From Acidobacteriota bacterium (GTDB taxonomy: Bacteria > Acidobacteriota > Holophagae > Holophagales > Holophagaceae), in contig JAJYBX010000079.1 in assembly GCA_021778785.1 (NCBI GenBank), forward strand, positions 1 to 7,720: a stretch of 7,720 nt of DNA. Reading direction: 5' to 3'. The notes below the pieces were generated by a model that did no database searches, was not told where the DNA came from, and worked only from the letters and a program-made list of their open reading frames with translations. Numbering within the stretch: the stretch's first letter is position 1; the number at the start of each line of letters is the position of its first letter. The position numbers and the translations under genes are program-made. Below are positions 1-5,682 of the stretch, in pieces.

Positions 1-123
1 ATCCACGATCCAGGAGCCGTGGGACTTCTCCAGGTCCATCACCAGGTGGAAGCCGTCCACCAGCATGTGGCGGCCCAGGGTATCGAAGACGGCATTCGGA
101 TCGACATGGATGGTGTGGGACAT
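1..123 (-). CDS. lat: L-lysine 6-aminotransferase-like protein, N-terminal part (gene runs off the left edge)
   Basis: Only the first 41 codons are present, read leftward from an ATG at 123. The stretch LGRHMLVDGFHLVMDLEKS followed by HGSWIVD matches from memory the N-terminus of L-lysine epsilon-aminotransferases (class-III, PLP-dependent), which have LGR-x-MLVDG-x-D-hydrophobic-DLxxSxG-x-hydrophobic-VD before the conserved LDxFxxxAS block. Such enzymes move the epsilon-amino group of lysine to 2-oxoglutarate, giving aminoadipate semialdehyde, which cyclises to piperideine-6-carboxylate. A GAGGTT ribosome binding site lies at 128-133 on the coding strand, supporting this start. The PLP lysine and the rest of the fold lie outside the window, so activity cannot be judged. 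Another class-III aminotransferase is the main alternative. The gene diverges from moaE with 53 bp between the start codons. Confidence 0.72.
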   Translation of the reverse strand, partial: MSHTIHVDPNAVFDTLGRHMLVDGFHLVMDLEKSHGSWIVD

Positions 124-133
124 GGTCAACCTC

Positions 134-149
134 ACAATGGATCCAGTGT
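134..149. promoter_or_regulatory. Near-perfect 16-bp palindrome between lat and moaE
   Basis: ACAATGGATCCAGTGT reads as two 8-bp half sites, ACAATGGA and TCCAGTGT, with one mismatched pair, centred on GGATCC. It sits in the short spacer between two divergent starts, where an operator could act on both genes. Binding by a regulator is inference. No clear -35/-10 pair is visible in the spacer. Confidence 0.3.
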
Positions 150-176
150 AGGGTTGGGGTTGCACGGGAGGCAGGC

Positions 177-611
177 ATGATTCCCTGGGTGGCGGTGCTG
201 GACGGGCCCCTGGACGCGATGGCTTTACGAAGTGTCATGGAGGATCCCCACGCGGGGGCCCTGGTGCTCTTCGAGGGCCGGGCCCGGGACCACCACGAAG
301 GCCGGCCGGTGCTGGAACTGGCCTACGAGGCCTACGTGCCCATGGCCGCGAAGGAACTGGGCCTCCTGCGGGAGCGGGCCATCGAGCGCTACGGCCTCAC
401 CCGCTGCGCCATCCACCACCGCATCGGCGTCGTGCCTCTCACCGAGGCTGCCGTCGTCGTGGCCGCCAGCAGCGCCCACCGCGCCGAGAGCTTCCAGGCC
501 GCCGCCTGGATCATGGACGAGATCAAGCAGCGCGTGCCCATCTGGAAGCGGGAGCGCTACAAGGACGGATCGGAGAGCTGGGTGGAGTGCACCCACCGGT
601 TCCAGATGTAG
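177..611 (+). CDS. moaE: Molybdopterin synthase catalytic subunit MoaE
   Basis: Large subunit of molybdopterin synthase. With thiocarboxylated MoaD it inserts the dithiolene sulfurs into cyclic pyranopterin monophosphate, forming molybdopterin in the cytoplasm. The 144 residues match the family's usual length. Visible family features are GALVLFEGRARDHHEG (27-42), LELAYEAYVPMA (47-58), HHRIGVVPLTEAAVVVA (80-96), SSAHR (98-102), and EIKQRVPIWKRE (115-126), whose K117 and K124 correspond to the active-site lysines K119 and K126 of E. coli MoaE. The C-terminus ends in the usual GSESWVECTHRF. GGGAGG at 166-171 lies five bases before the ATG and fixes the start. No moaD or other cofactor gene is adjacent, so the partner must be encoded elsewhere. 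A second, broken copy of its 3' end lies at 2307-2485. Confidence 0.93.
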   Translation: MIPWVAVLDGPLDAMALRSVMEDPHAGALVLFEGRARDHHEGRPVLELAYEAYVPMAAKELGLLRERAIERYGLTRCAIHHRIGVVPLTEAAVVVAASSAHRAESFQAAAWIMDEIKQRVPIWKRERYKDGSESWVECTHRFQM

Positions 612-677
612 CGTGGGCTCCGGCTTCGGGAAGGCAGTCGGCCTTGATGGGCTCGATGCGGTCCTGGCGGAAGAACC

Positions 678-2000
678 CTAGGCCGGCGCCTCCAGGACCT
701 TCCGGAGGGCCTCCAGCTCGGGGTGGCCGGGGAAGGCCTTGAGCCCCCGGGCCACCACCTCCAGGGCCTCGGGCTTCGCCCCCTTCTGGATCAGGGCCAG
801 GGCGGCAAAGCCGTGCCACACGCCCTCCCCGCCCTGGGGGAAGACGGCCAGGGCTTCCCAGGCGTAGCGGCCGGCGGCCGGGATGTCGCCGGCGGCGGAG
901 GCCTGCCCCACCAGGGCCTGCCAGAGGAGGAGGTCCTTCGGGTTCTGGTCCAGGCCCGCCTGCAGCAGGGCCTGGGCGGAACCCCAGTCCCCCTGGCCCC
1001 GGAGCAGGTCCGCCAGGGCCAGGAAGGGAGCCGTGAAGCGGGGGTCCAGGTTGATGGCTTCGAGGTAGGCCGCGGCGGCCTCCTCGTGCCGGCCCTGGGC
1101 CTCCAGGAGGTCGCCGCGGGCGGCCAGCAGCGCGGACCGGGCTTCGGGGCGGGGCTGGGCCGCCTCCAGCAATTCCTGCGCCTCCCGGAACCGGCCCAGT
1201 TCCCGCAGGGCCCGGGCGCCGTCGAGGCGGACCTTGAGGGGCGCATTCCGGGGCGTCAGCCGCAGGAAGCCCAGCGCGGCCTCCGCGCAGGCCTCCCAAG
1301 CCTTCACCATGGCCGCCTCCTGCATGAGGTTATAGAGGGCGTGACGATCGCTGGGATGGTCCTCCGCCTCCTGCTTTGCCATGCGGAAGTAGGCTTCCTG
1401 CTTGGCCAGTTCATGGGTTGGATCGGCCTTCCCCAGGTGGTGGATGACCACCGGGAGGGGCACGGCCTTCCAGCCCTGCGCCTCGAAGGATGGCTCGATC
1501 ATCTCGTGGATGCGGCCGCGGTAGCGCACCTTGGGGTGGTTGCGGAAAAGCCGTAGCTCGGGGAGTTCCGTGATGTAGGCCAGCCCTGCCGCCTCGGGGC
1601 ATCCCCCGGGGTCGGGTCGGGCCCCACCGTGGGTGCCCACGTACGCACCGCTGGGGAGGTGGTTGCGCATGGTGAGCAGGAATCCCTGGGCCTGCGGAGC
1701 CCGGAGGGTCTGCCGGATCCTCGGGAGGGCCGCGGGGTCCAGCCGCTCGTCGGCGTCGAGGACCAGGATCCACGTGCCGGTGCAGAGCCGGAGGGCCTCG
1801 TTCCGGGCTGCCGCGAAATCGTCGCACCATTTGAAGTGGCCGATCCGGGCGCCCGCGGCTTCCGCCAGGGCGACAGTGCCGTCGGTGGAGCCGGTATCCA
1901 CCACCACCAGTTCGTCCGCAAGCCCCTTCACGGAATCGAGGCATCGGCCCAGACGGTGCGCCTCGTTCTTGACGATCATGGCGAGCGAGAGGATCGGCAT
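678..2000 (-). CDS. Family-2 glycosyltransferase with C-terminal TPR repeats
   Basis: A 440-residue protein with a GT-A domain followed by helical repeats. The N-terminus MPILSLAMIVKNEA is the classic SxxMIVKNE start of this GT2 subfamily. VVVDTGSTDGT (32-42) binds the nucleotide sugar, and LDADE (81-85) carries the DxD metal-binding motif. The YRGRIHE and VVIHHLG motifs follow, the latter near residue 210. From about residue 225 to the end there are tetratricopeptide-like helix pairs (for example LLAARGDLLEAQGRHEEAAA and AYLEAINLDPRF), fitting a GT2-TPR protein that modifies proteins or surface glycans; acceptor and sugar are unknown. I chose ATG 2000 over the ATG at 2120 because family similarity begins there and the extra 40 residues would be encoded through the 2018-2058 hairpin. 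No Shine-Dalgarno precedes 2000. TATGCT at 2007-2012 (coding strand) could be a -10 for a leaderless transcript, but no -35 is visible. It converges on moaE with 66 bp between the stops. Confidence 0.88.
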   Translation of the reverse strand: MPILSLAMIVKNEAHRLGRCLDSVKGLADELVVVDTGSTDGTVALAEAAGARIGHFKWCDDFAAARNEALRLCTGTWILVLDADERLDPAALPRIRQTLRAPQAQGFLLTMRNHLPSGAYVGTHGGARPDPGGCPEAAGLAYITELPELRLFRNHPKVRYRGRIHEMIEPSFEAQGWKAVPLPVVIHHLGKADPTHELAKQEAYFRMAKQEAEDHPSDRHALYNLMQEAAMVKAWEACAEAALGFLRLTPRNAPLKVRLDGARALRELGRFREAQELLEAAQPRPEARSALLAARGDLLEAQGRHEEAAAAYLEAINLDPRFTAPFLALADLLRGQGDWGSAQALLQAGLDQNPKDLLLWQALVGQASAAGDIPAAGRYAWEALAVFPQGGEGVWHGFAALALIQKGAKPEALEVVARGLKAFPGHPELEALRKVLEAPA

Positions 2001-2017
2001 GAGGGGAGCATACCGGA

Positions 2018-2058
2018 AGGCCCCTGCGGGGGCCCTGACTGGGCCCCCGCAGGGGCCT
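2018..2058. repeat. Perfect 18-bp inverted repeat, strong stem-loop
   Basis: AGGCCCCTGCGGGGGCCC (2018-2035) is the exact reverse complement of GGGCCCCCGCAGGGGCCT (2041-2058), with a 5-base TGACT loop. Sixteen of the 18 pairs are G-C. Neither side has a T-tract, so it is not a textbook intrinsic terminator. Its base is 17 bp upstream of the glycosyltransferase ATG. It could end transcription arriving from the remnant at 2150-2306, or act as a 5' RNA structure or protein-binding site. Confidence 0.8.
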
Positions 2059-2149
2059 GATGGGACTGGTGCCGGTTGATCGGACCATCCACACCCTGCA
2101 CGGTGCCATGGATGATCCAATCGCCAGGGCGCGGGTTGAACGGGATGGA

Positions 2150-2306
2150 TCAGGCTCCCTGCTGCATGACCTGGCGGGTGGGTTGGATGAGGATGGCGCT
2201 GCGGCTCATGCCGCGGGGTCGGGCCTGGCTGTCGTTGCCAACGCGGAGGCGAAGGCCCCGCGCCTGGCGGGGGGTGGATTGCGGGGATCCCCAGGATTGG
2301 TTTTCG
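2150..2306 (-). pseudogene. 3' remnant of an unidentified minus-strand gene
   Basis: An open minus-strand frame ends with TGA at 2152-2150. Its last ~50 codons (ending RSAILIQPTRQVMQQGA) have mostly G or C at third positions, like the real genes here. On its right the frame continues only into the antisense of the moaE fragment, so the true 5' part appears to be gone. The repeated hydrophobic/basic strands (LRLRVGN, SAILIQP) faintly recall the C-terminus of small prepilin-like proteins, but I do not recognise it and assign no function. It could also be chance open frame in GC-rich DNA. The stretch from 2060 to 2149 holds nothing I can name. Confidence 0.3.
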
Positions 2307-2485
2307 CTAAACGAGGCCGCCGTCGTGGTGGCCACCAGCAGCGCCCACCGCGCCGAGAGCTTCCAGGCCGCCGCCTGGCTCATGGACGAGATCAAGCCGC
2401 GCATCCCATCTGGAAGCGGGAGCGGTACCGGGACGGATCGGAGAGCCGGGTCGAGTGCATCCACCGGTTCCAGATGGAGCCCTGA
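2307..2485 (+). pseudogene. moaE pseudogene: 3' fragment with a frameshift
   Basis: This segment repeats the last ~57 codons of the intact moaE. Aligning 2310-2476 with 441-608 by eye gives about 13 substitutions and one single-base deletion over 168 positions (about 92% identity). The readable part LNEAAVVVATSSAHRAES, then FQAAAWLMDEIKPRI, corresponds to MoaE residues 88-120. The deleted base lies at about 2425, in the codons equivalent to V120-P121. Beyond it the MoaE sequence (PIWKRERYRDGSES...HRFQMEP, TGA at 2483-2485) continues in another frame. The first ~87 codons are absent, and upstream sequence shows no similarity to MoaE. No start codon or ribosome binding site serves it, so it is a dead remnant. 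It converges on the S41 peptidase stop at 2508. Confidence 0.85.
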
Positions 2486-2507
2486 ACCAGCTCCCGCCTC
2501 TGGCCCC

Positions 2508-3590
2508 TCACCGGCGGGGGGCGTAGCTCGGCGTCTCCGGCTCCCCCCTTTCCACCCGGGCCAGGATGGCCTCGAGGCCCCGGCGTTCATCAGGATCCTG
2601 CTCCCTCTGGAGGATGCCTTTGAGCGCGGCGGCATAGGCCGTCTTCAGCGCCTCGGCCGCGGGCACGGCCAAGTCAGGCTTCACGCCCACATGCTCCCAG
2701 TTGGTCTTCGTAACGGGGTTGATGCTGCGGGCCGTGGGGTTGAACAGGACGAGGCCCCGCCCCAGCGACATGGGGCTGACGGGGTTGGAGCCCCCGCCAG
2801 TGGTCTCGCCCACCAGGGTGCCGCGCTTCTGGATCTGGAAGTCGTAGGCGCAGTCCTCCCCGCCCGAGAAGGTGCGCCGGGAGGTGAGCACGTACACCGG
2901 GCCGGTGAAGCGCGGCTCTACGGAGGGATCCGTCCAGAACTGCTGGGTGCTGTCCGAGGGGCGGTCGTAGATGTCGTTGAGATGGCGGCTGTCGCCTTCG
3001 GGGAAGAAATGGCTCATCAGGCGCGCCACGCTCTCGGGCCTGCCCCCGTTGTTCCGCCGGAGGTCGAGGATCACGGCCCCGCTCCCCGCCAGGAGGGAGA
3101 GCGCGTGGGCATAGGCGTCGCCCACGAATTCTGGGGGGCCGAAGCCGCGGATCTCCAGATACCCCACATTGCCGGGGAGGCGATCCAGCTTCTCGAGGCC
3201 GAAGGCCAGGCTGGCGGCCTCCTGGCGGCCCCGGGCGAGCTCCTCCCGGGTGGGAAGCGCGTTCGTGCCGTCATCGTCCTTGAAGCGGGGATCCACGATC
3301 ACCCGGAAGTGGCCATCGTTCCCCAGTTCGCGGAGATCCCGGCTGAGGGCTTCCGCGAAGGCCCGGGTGGTGGTGGCGCCCTCGTAGCCCCCGGCAGCGG
3401 CCTTGGCCTGCAGGGCCGCCGCCAGCTTCCCGGCGGCCTCGGGGAAGACATAGGTGGTCTTCAGCTTCAGGGCCAGGGTCTCGAGGACGGCCTTCCGGCC
3501 AGCGGCATCGAGGGGCGCAGGGGGCGGCGCCTGGGCCACGAGCGCGCAGGCGGGCGCCAGGAGGAGGGAGAGGATGCTGTGGGCGGACAT
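2508..3590 (-). CDS. Secreted S41-family peptidase (tail-specific/IRBP-like)
   Basis: A 360-residue serine peptidase of family S41. The start has an N-terminal hydrophobic stretch (SILSLLLAPACALVAQA, 5-21) fitting a signal peptide, so the enzyme probably works in the periplasm or outside the cell. An N-terminal helical region (28-90) precedes NDGHFRV (91-97), equivalent to the conserved D-x-H-x-x-V segment. The protease core has GNVGYLEIRGF (140-150), AVILDLRRNNGG (172-183), and the nucleophile motif TSRRTFSGGED with S242 and E245, followed by GTLVGETTGGGSNP (257-270) and GVKPDLAVP (302-310). No PDZ domain is obvious, which fits the IRBP-like rather than the CtpA-like branch. AGGAGT at 3594-3599 supports the ATG. 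It is the last gene of the sigma-factor block, 112 bp after the membrane-protein gene. Natural substrate is unknown. Confidence 0.9.
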   Translation of the reverse strand: MSAHSILSLLLAPACALVAQAPPPAPLDAAGRKAVLETLALKLKTTYVFPEAAGKLAAALQAKAAAGGYEGATTTRAFAEALSRDLRELGNDGHFRVIVDPRFKDDDGTNALPTREELARGRQEAASLAFGLEKLDRLPGNVGYLEIRGFGPPEFVGDAYAHALSLLAGSGAVILDLRRNNGGRPESVARLMSHFFPEGDSRHLNDIYDRPSDSTQQFWTDPSVEPRFTGPVYVLTSRRTFSGGEDCAYDFQIQKRGTLVGETTGGGSNPVSPMSLGRGLVLFNPTARSINPVTKTNWEHVGVKPDLAVPAAEALKTAYAAALKGILQREQDPDERRGLEAILARVERGEPETPSYAPRR

Positions 3591-3600
3591 GGCACTCCTA

Positions 3601-3665
3601 GCGGCCCGGAGGCCGCGGAAAGGGAAGGGGCGGGGCAGAGGGAGGGGCGGGACGGGCTCGTCCCG
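3601..3665. repeat. Two GC-rich hairpins in the spacer before the S41 gene
   Basis: GCGGCC-CGGA-GGCCGC (3601-3616) and CGGGACG-GGCT-CGTCCCG (3648-3665) are perfect inverted repeats with 4-base loops. The first abuts the AGGAGT ribosome binding site of the peptidase gene. Neither is followed by a T-run. They could weaken read-through or translation between the membrane-protein gene and the peptidase gene, but short perfect stems also arise by chance at this base composition. Confidence 0.35.
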
Positions 3666-3702
3666 GAGGCTCAGCGGGCTGGGATGCGCTTCCGACGGAA
3701 GG

Positions 3703-4281
3703 TCAGTCGGCGGCCGCCGACGGCGCGGTCCGATCCTTCACGGCGCGGACGACCAGATAGAGGCCCAGGAGCACGAGCCCGGCGGGCCACCAGCGGCCGA
3801 TCCAGGCCATGGAGAGGCCGAAGCGCAGGTGGAGGAGGCTGAGCGTGCCCGCGGCGATGAGGAGTCCGCCCGCGGCCAGGCGGCCTCTGAACGACATCGC
3901 CTCGAGGCCATCCGGCAGGGGGGGGCGCTCCAGGCGCGCGGCGGCTTCGTTCAGCAGCATGGCGCGACGGTGCGCGTCCACCAGGTTGTAGAGCCAGAAG
4001 AACGCCATGAAGATACCGACCATCGGCTCGAGCTGGCCCAGCTGGTTGGTGGACATGAGGCAGACCAGCGCCGCGGCCGTCGTCCCGTGGATGAACCCCA
4101 GCTGGGTGTAGCCCAGGTAGACCTGCCCCACGCCCGGCATGAGGGAGAGGACGGTCGCCACCAGCGGCGACCTGTAGCGGGGGTCGCGGTAGTAGTCGGG
4201 CCGTGCGCCCGGAGAGGGGAGGTAGGGCGCGGGCCGCGGGGAACCTGGCGGGGCCTGCTCGAAGTCTTGGGGGGAGGTCAT
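3703..4281 (-). CDS. Multi-pass membrane protein with a GxGQxYxG (TM2-like) motif
   Basis: 192 residues. A Pro-rich, presumably cytoplasmic N-terminal tail (1-36) is followed by about five hydrophobic segments: 39-56, 62-78, 86-105, 135-153 and 158-180. The first contains LMPGVGQVYLG (47-57), the GxGQxY-x-G turn seen in small TM2-type and related bacterial membrane proteins. The segment from 105 to 133 is hydrophilic and basic (DAHRRAMLLNEAAARLER). The function of such proteins is not established; envelope-stress roles are plausible given the position. AGGAG at 4288-4292 on the coding strand lies six bases before the ATG. It follows the anti-sigma gene by 67 bp on the same strand, so it is probably co-transcribed with it and may be part of the sigma factor's own output or signal-sensing apparatus. 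Confidence 0.75.
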   Translation of the reverse strand: MTSPQDFEQAPPGSPRPAPYLPSPGARPDYYRDPRYRSPLVATVLSLMPGVGQVYLGYTQLGFIHGTTAAALVCLMSTNQLGQLEPMVGIFMAFFWLYNLVDAHRRAMLLNEAAARLERPPLPDGLEAMSFRGRLAAGGLLIAAGTLSLLHLRFGLSMAWIGRWWPAGLVLLGLYLVVRAVKDRTAPSAAAD

Positions 4282-4348
4282 GTCTGGCTCCTGTTCAGAA
4301 GGTGGGTTCGCGGATTCACGTGCCTGAGGGAAAGACGCAGCGGGGCGC

Positions 4349-4987
4349 TCAAGGGTTCGCCGGTTTCAGGGCCGCCTCGAGCCGTTTCAGCCAGCCGCGA
4401 ACCTTGGCGACGGCACGTTGCCAGAGCCCGGCTGGAGAGGCTTCCCGAAGGGGCAGGAAGGTCCGGCGCAGCGAGGCGGCGGTGTACTGCTCCACCCGGA
4501 CCACCGCCCCCGCCGCGCGCTGCGCGGAGGCCTGGAGGGGCACGGTCCAGACCTGGGCCGGGGGCACCAGGCTGTGCCAGGGCACCGGGGCGTAAAGCCC
4601 CATCATGCCGGCCACCGCGCCCAGGTAGGCCGTCTCCAGTGCGATGCGCGGGCGGTGCAGGAGCTTCCGCCAGGCCGCGCGCACATCGGGCCCATGTCCG
4701 GCGGACCGCCTCGAGGTGCTCCGCAGGACCCGCTGGGTGAACCAGGGGCCCGGATCCGCCTCGGCCAGGGTGGGTAGGAGCCTCCCGCTCTCCGCCAGGG
4801 CGCGCACGAGCGCCGAGCACGCGGCGCAGTGCGCCAGGTGCCCGCGCAGCAGGTCCGCCTGCGCGCCGTCCAGGCCGCCGTCCACGAAATCGCAGGCCAG
4901 GGCCCGGGCGCGCCGGCAGGGCGCACCCGAGGTGCGCGCCAGGATGGCCTGGGTCAGGGCTTCCGGATCCAGGGAACGCTCATCCAT
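4349..4987 (-). CDS. Membrane-anchored zinc-finger anti-sigma factor
   Basis: 212 residues. An N-terminal zinc-binding anti-sigma domain has H50-x3-C54-x2-C57 (in RGHLAHCAACSALV) with C32 upstream as the likely fourth ligand, the ZAS/zf-HC2 arrangement that wraps around an ECF sigma factor. After a linker, residues 113-133 (PRIALETAYLGAVAGMMGLYA) form one hydrophobic segment, so the zinc finger should face the cytoplasm and the C-terminal ~80 residues the periplasm. That C-terminal part has no recognised domain and ends in a basic stretch (VAKVRGWLKRLEAALKP). The ATG lies one base after the sigma-factor stop (TGA-G-ATG), with GGGAGG inside the end of the sigma gene. Translational coupling and a matched sigma/anti-sigma pair are therefore very likely. 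The triggering signal and the release mechanism (redox or proteolysis) cannot be read from sequence. Confidence 0.88.
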   Translation of the reverse strand: MDERSLDPEALTQAILARTSGAPCRRARALACDFVDGGLDGAQADLLRGHLAHCAACSALVRALAESGRLLPTLAEADPGPWFTQRVLRSTSRRSAGHGPDVRAAWRKLLHRPRIALETAYLGAVAGMMGLYAPVPWHSLVPPAQVWTVPLQASAQRAAGAVVRVEQYTAASLRRTFLPLREASPAGLWQRAVAKVRGWLKRLEAALKPANP

Positions 4988-4988
4988 C

Positions 4989-5543
4989 TCAGCCTCCCAT
5001 GCCTGCGGCGGCGAGCTTCTGGGCCAGCTCCAGGCGGGCGCGGCTGGACCTGGACTTCACCGTCCCCACCGGCACCTCCAGGATGGCGGCGATCTCTTCC
5101 AGCCCCAGGCCCTGGATCTCCTTGAGCAGGATGATCTCCCGGTTGAGATCCGTGAGCTCCTGCAGCGCGCGGTGCACCATGGTCCTCCGGACCACCTCCA
5201 GGTGGGCCTCTTCGGGGCCCTGCTCCGGAGACCGGAGGTCGAACAGCTCGTCCGCGGAAAGGTCCCAGAGGGGGGGACGGGCCTTCCTCCGCCTCAGGTG
5301 GTCGATGCAGGCATTGCGGGTGATGCGGAGGATCCAGGGCAGGCAGCCGTCCTCGTCGGGAACCAGGGCCAGGTTCTGGTAGATCCGGATGAAGACTTCC
5401 TGGGCGAGGTCCTGGGCGTCCTCGGCCTGCGCCGTGTAGTGGTAGGCCAGCCCGAAGACGCGCCCCTGGAAGCGACGGACGAAGGCTTCCCAGGCCAGCT
5501 CGTCGCCGTTCCGGACCAGGGCCAGCAGGGGGGTGGGTTCCAT
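4989..5543 (-). CDS. ECF RNA polymerase sigma factor (sigma-70 family)
   Basis: 184 residues, normal for a group-IV sigma factor. Region 2 spans about 10-85, with AEDAQDLAQEVFIRIYQNL (40-58) and the -10-recognition part LPWILRITRNACIDHLRRRK (68-87). After a linker, region 4 spans about 120-175, with LNREIILLKEIQGLGLEEIA (133-152) and the recognition helix VPVGTVKSRSSRARLELA. There is no region 1.1 or 3. ATG 5543 is chosen because family similarity starts there (TPLLALVRNGDELAWEAFV). The nearest GGAG is 13 bases upstream, which is long, so the start is probable rather than certain. The gene heads a same-strand block with its anti-sigma factor, a membrane protein and an S41 peptidase, and an ECF-type promoter lies in front of it. 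It diverges from imuB with 139 bp between the starts. Confidence 0.93.
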   Translation of the reverse strand: MEPTPLLALVRNGDELAWEAFVRRFQGRVFGLAYHYTAQAEDAQDLAQEVFIRIYQNLALVPDEDGCLPWILRITRNACIDHLRRRKARPPLWDLSADELFDLRSPEQGPEEAHLEVVRRTMVHRALQELTDLNREIILLKEIQGLGLEEIAAILEVPVGTVKSRSSRARLELAQKLAAAGMGG

Positions 5544-5584
5544 TCGGGTTTCGACGCTCCGGGGCAGGGATGCCTCAGGAGCAT

Positions 5585-5610
5585 TAACGCAGGACTGTCC
5601 GGAAAGGTTC
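5585..5610 (-). promoter_or_regulatory. ECF-type promoter for the sigma/anti-sigma block
   Basis: On the minus strand GAACC (5610-5606) is followed after 16 bases by CGTTA (5589-5585). This matches the common ECF pattern GGAAC(C)-N16/17-CGTT, except that the base before GAAC is C, not G. TTT directly after GAACC is also typical. Transcription would start near 5577, some 33 bases before the sigma-factor ATG. It implies autoregulation, the usual arrangement for an ECF sigma/anti-sigma pair. Confidence 0.55.
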
Positions 5611-5633
5611 GGTGGACTGGAAGGACGGCTATC

Positions 5634-5661
5634 TTGATTTTCGCTAAAAATTCGCCATACT
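5634..5661 (+). promoter_or_regulatory. Candidate imuB promoter with an internal 11-bp-period direct repeat
   Basis: TTGATT (5634-5639) and CATACT (5656-5661) are separated by 16 bases and resemble a housekeeping -35/-10 pair, about 20 bases before the imuB start. The spacer contains TTCGC-TAAAAA-TTCGC (5640-5655), a direct repeat with an 11-bp period. That is the geometry of the alphaproteobacterial LexA box (GTTC-N7-GTTC), although the letters differ. A repressor bound there would cover the promoter. That it is an SOS operator is inference. Confidence 0.45.
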
Positions 5662-5682
5662 TGGATCCCCCTGGAGGTTCCG

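Noticed and set aside
612..677. Bidirectional terminator between moaE and the glycosyltransferase
   Set aside because: The genes converge here, but I could find no convincing stem-loop with a T-tract in the 66 bp.
2001..2120. Forty-residue N-terminal extension of the glycosyltransferase from ATG 2120
   Set aside because: The GT2 family begins at the MPILSLAMIVKNE segment, and the extension would be encoded through the perfect 18-bp inverted repeat.
2076..3842. Long plus-strand open frame (588 codons) across the S41 gene
   Set aside because: It is antisense to a well-supported S41 peptidase, has low-complexity Gly/Ala/Arg content and no family features; only its short moaE-like stretch is real homology, and that is a pseudogene fragment.
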